This document shows, in pieces, positions 63,055 to 64,000 of a stretch of 64,000 bases of DNA. The stretch is from Pseudomonas sp. HMWF032 (GTDB lineage Bacteria > Pseudomonadota > Gammaproteobacteria > Pseudomonadales > Pseudomonadaceae): assembly GCF_003060885.1 (NCBI RefSeq), contig NZ_QAIG01000002.1:118512-182511 (forward strand). The letters are read 5' to 3'. The notes below the pieces were generated by a model. It worked only from the letters and a program-made list of their open reading frames with translations. It did no database searches and was not told the DNA's origin. The first letter of the stretch is position 1, and every line of letters starts with the position of its first letter. Both the position numbers and the translations under genes were made by a program.

Positions 63055-63801
63055 ATGTCCGTTAATGCCCTCTACACCGACCTGTCTGATTACTACGACC
63101 TGATGTGCGCCGATATCGACTATCCGGCGCAAAGCCACTGCATTCACCGCGTGCAGCAGTTGTTTGGCAACGCCGGCAGCCGCCACCTCGATCTGGCCTG
63201 CGGAACAGGGCCGCATGTGCAGCACTTTATCGCGGCCGGCTACACCAGTAGCGGCCTCGACATTAACCAGCCGATGCTGGACAAGGCCGCGCTGCGTTGC
63301 CCGCAAGCGCACTTCGCCTTGCAGGACATGTGCGGTTTTACCGTCAGCGAGCCGCTGGACCTGATCACCTGCTTTCTCTATTCCATTCACTACAGCGGCG
63401 GCCTCGACCGGCTGAAAGCCTGCATCGCCAGCGCTCATGCGGCACTCGATACCGGTGGTCTGTTCTGCTTTAACGCCGTCGATAAAGAACGGATCGACAA
63501 CCGTCTGTTTGCTGCGCACAACGCCGCTTATGACGACAGCCAGTTCACGTTCAGCTCCGGTTGGCGCTATGCGGGCGAGGGCGAGCAGCAGGCGTTGTGC
63601 TTGCGCATTGAAAAGTCGACGGCTGGGCAAACCGAGGTGTGGCACGACGAACACCCGATGGTGGCGGTGAGCTTTGTGCAGTTACAGGCACTGTTGCAGC
63701 CGTATTTTGAGGTGCATGTGCTGGAGCATGACTACCAAAAGCTCATCCCGTGGGATGGCGCGTCGGGCAATGCGTTGTTTGCTTGTGTGAAGAAGGGGTA
63801 A
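63055..63801 (+). CDS. Class I SAM-dependent methyltransferase
   Basis: 248 residues from the ATG at 63055. The SAM motif is HLDLACGTGPHVQHFIAAGYTSSGLDINQPML (about residues 43-74), with DLITCFLYSIHY as motif II. The N-terminal YTDLSDYYDLMCADIDYPAQ is common in small-molecule methyltransferases such as UbiE- and desosamine-type enzymes. The substrate is unknown. A longer TTG-started frame at 63004 is less likely. Confidence 0.86.
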   Translation: MSVNALYTDLSDYYDLMCADIDYPAQSHCIHRVQQLFGNAGSRHLDLACGTGPHVQHFIAAGYTSSGLDINQPMLDKAALRCPQAHFALQDMCGFTVSEPLDLITCFLYSIHYSGGLDRLKACIASAHAALDTGGLFCFNAVDKERIDNRLFAAHNAAYDDSQFTFSSGWRYAGEGEQQALCLRIEKSTAGQTEVWHDEHPMVAVSFVQLQALLQPYFEVHVLEHDYQKLIPWDGASGNALFACVKKG

Positions 63802-63906
63802 GCATTTCAAGCCCCCCAGATCCGTCGGCTGGGTGACGCTTTATCCATCTACCGTTGAGGCGGTTGTCCGGGCGAGTTGCTACATCCAGTGCGTTTTTAT
63901 CGAATT

Positions 63907-63930
63907 CGTGGGAGGGGCTTTAGCCGCGAG
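63907..63930. repeat. REP-like element
   Basis: GTGGGAGGGGCTTTAGCCGC with one flanking base on the left and GAG on the right is a near copy of the common pseudomonad REP sequence. It lies 106 bases after the methyltransferase. The related pair is at 48964-48999. The remaining window end (63931-64000) shows nothing else. Confidence 0.6.
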
Positions 63931-64000
63931 ATACGACAGGTGTGCAGTTGACCGCCGCCGCTGTGTTGTTCTCGGGTAACGGTTCCGTCCTTACGGCGGG

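Overview
The window is about 61-65% GC by eye and is dense with genes of a pseudomonad (Pseudomonas sensu lato, Gammaproteobacteria). The evidence is a set of conserved gene neighbourhoods: dksA-gluQRS beside an aminotransferase and sfsA; the monapterin operon folM-folE-folX with DUF1244 and a HopJ-type gene; a ketoacyl synthase III-ECF sigma-anti-sigma operon; cysZ facing trxB; and REP-like hairpins. I saw no tRNA, rRNA, insertion sequence, phage module or CRISPR array. It reads as ordinary chromosome with accessory pockets.

Layout. 1-7 kb: a truncated flavin monooxygenase, a membrane M48 peptidase, a MarR-MATE efflux operon, a periplasmic binding protein and a LysE exporter. 7-14 kb: the KAS III/ECF sigma/anti-sigma operon, two tandem Crp/Fnr regulators and a REC-PAS-GGDEF-EAL protein. 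14-25 kb: pgm flanked by REP hairpins, a ModE-like regulator and a 2834-residue cyclic beta-1,2-glucan synthase. 25-33 kb: gluQRS, dksA, an aminotransferase, sfsA, a GT4 glycosyltransferase, and a LysR gene divergent from a fatty acid hydroxylase-SRPBCC fusion. 33-37 kb: cysZ/trxB, an ArsR-family regulator with the cysteine spacing of persulfide sensors, and a FadL-type porin gene broken by one amber codon. 37-46 kb: the folM-folE-folX operon, a DCC protein, a LitR/CarH-like MerR regulator, an acyl-CoA dehydrogenase and a short LOV photoreceptor upstream of a PilZ-like gene. 46-49 kb: flavodoxin, cupin, aldolase and hydrolase genes. 49-56 kb: a lipid-oxidation group (SDR, amber-interrupted crotonase, sigma54 activator, AraC, long-chain acyl-CoA synthetase). 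56-64 kb: a YadGH-type ABC transporter, an HPF-like protein, a CAP-domain protein, mdaB, lipoproteins including an ecotin, a GNAT and a methyltransferase.

The most interesting system is at about 40.4-45.6 kb. A short LOV protein (C53, Q116) lies 2.8 kb from a MerR regulator of the LitR/CarH type that lacks a recognisable cobalamin motif. TGTACA motifs, several paired as inverted repeats or spaced 11 bp apart, cluster in the promoters of folM-folE-folX, of a small unknown gene, of the regulator itself with the divergent DCC gene, and of the acyl-CoA dehydrogenase. I infer a blue-light-responsive regulon linking flavin photochemistry to pterin synthesis, acyl-CoA metabolism and possibly c-di-GMP through the PilZ-like protein.

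Two genes (the FadL-like porin and the crotonase) each carry a single in-frame TAG with intact coding sequence on both sides. They are recent pseudogenes or base-call errors, because TAG is an ordinary stop elsewhere in the window.
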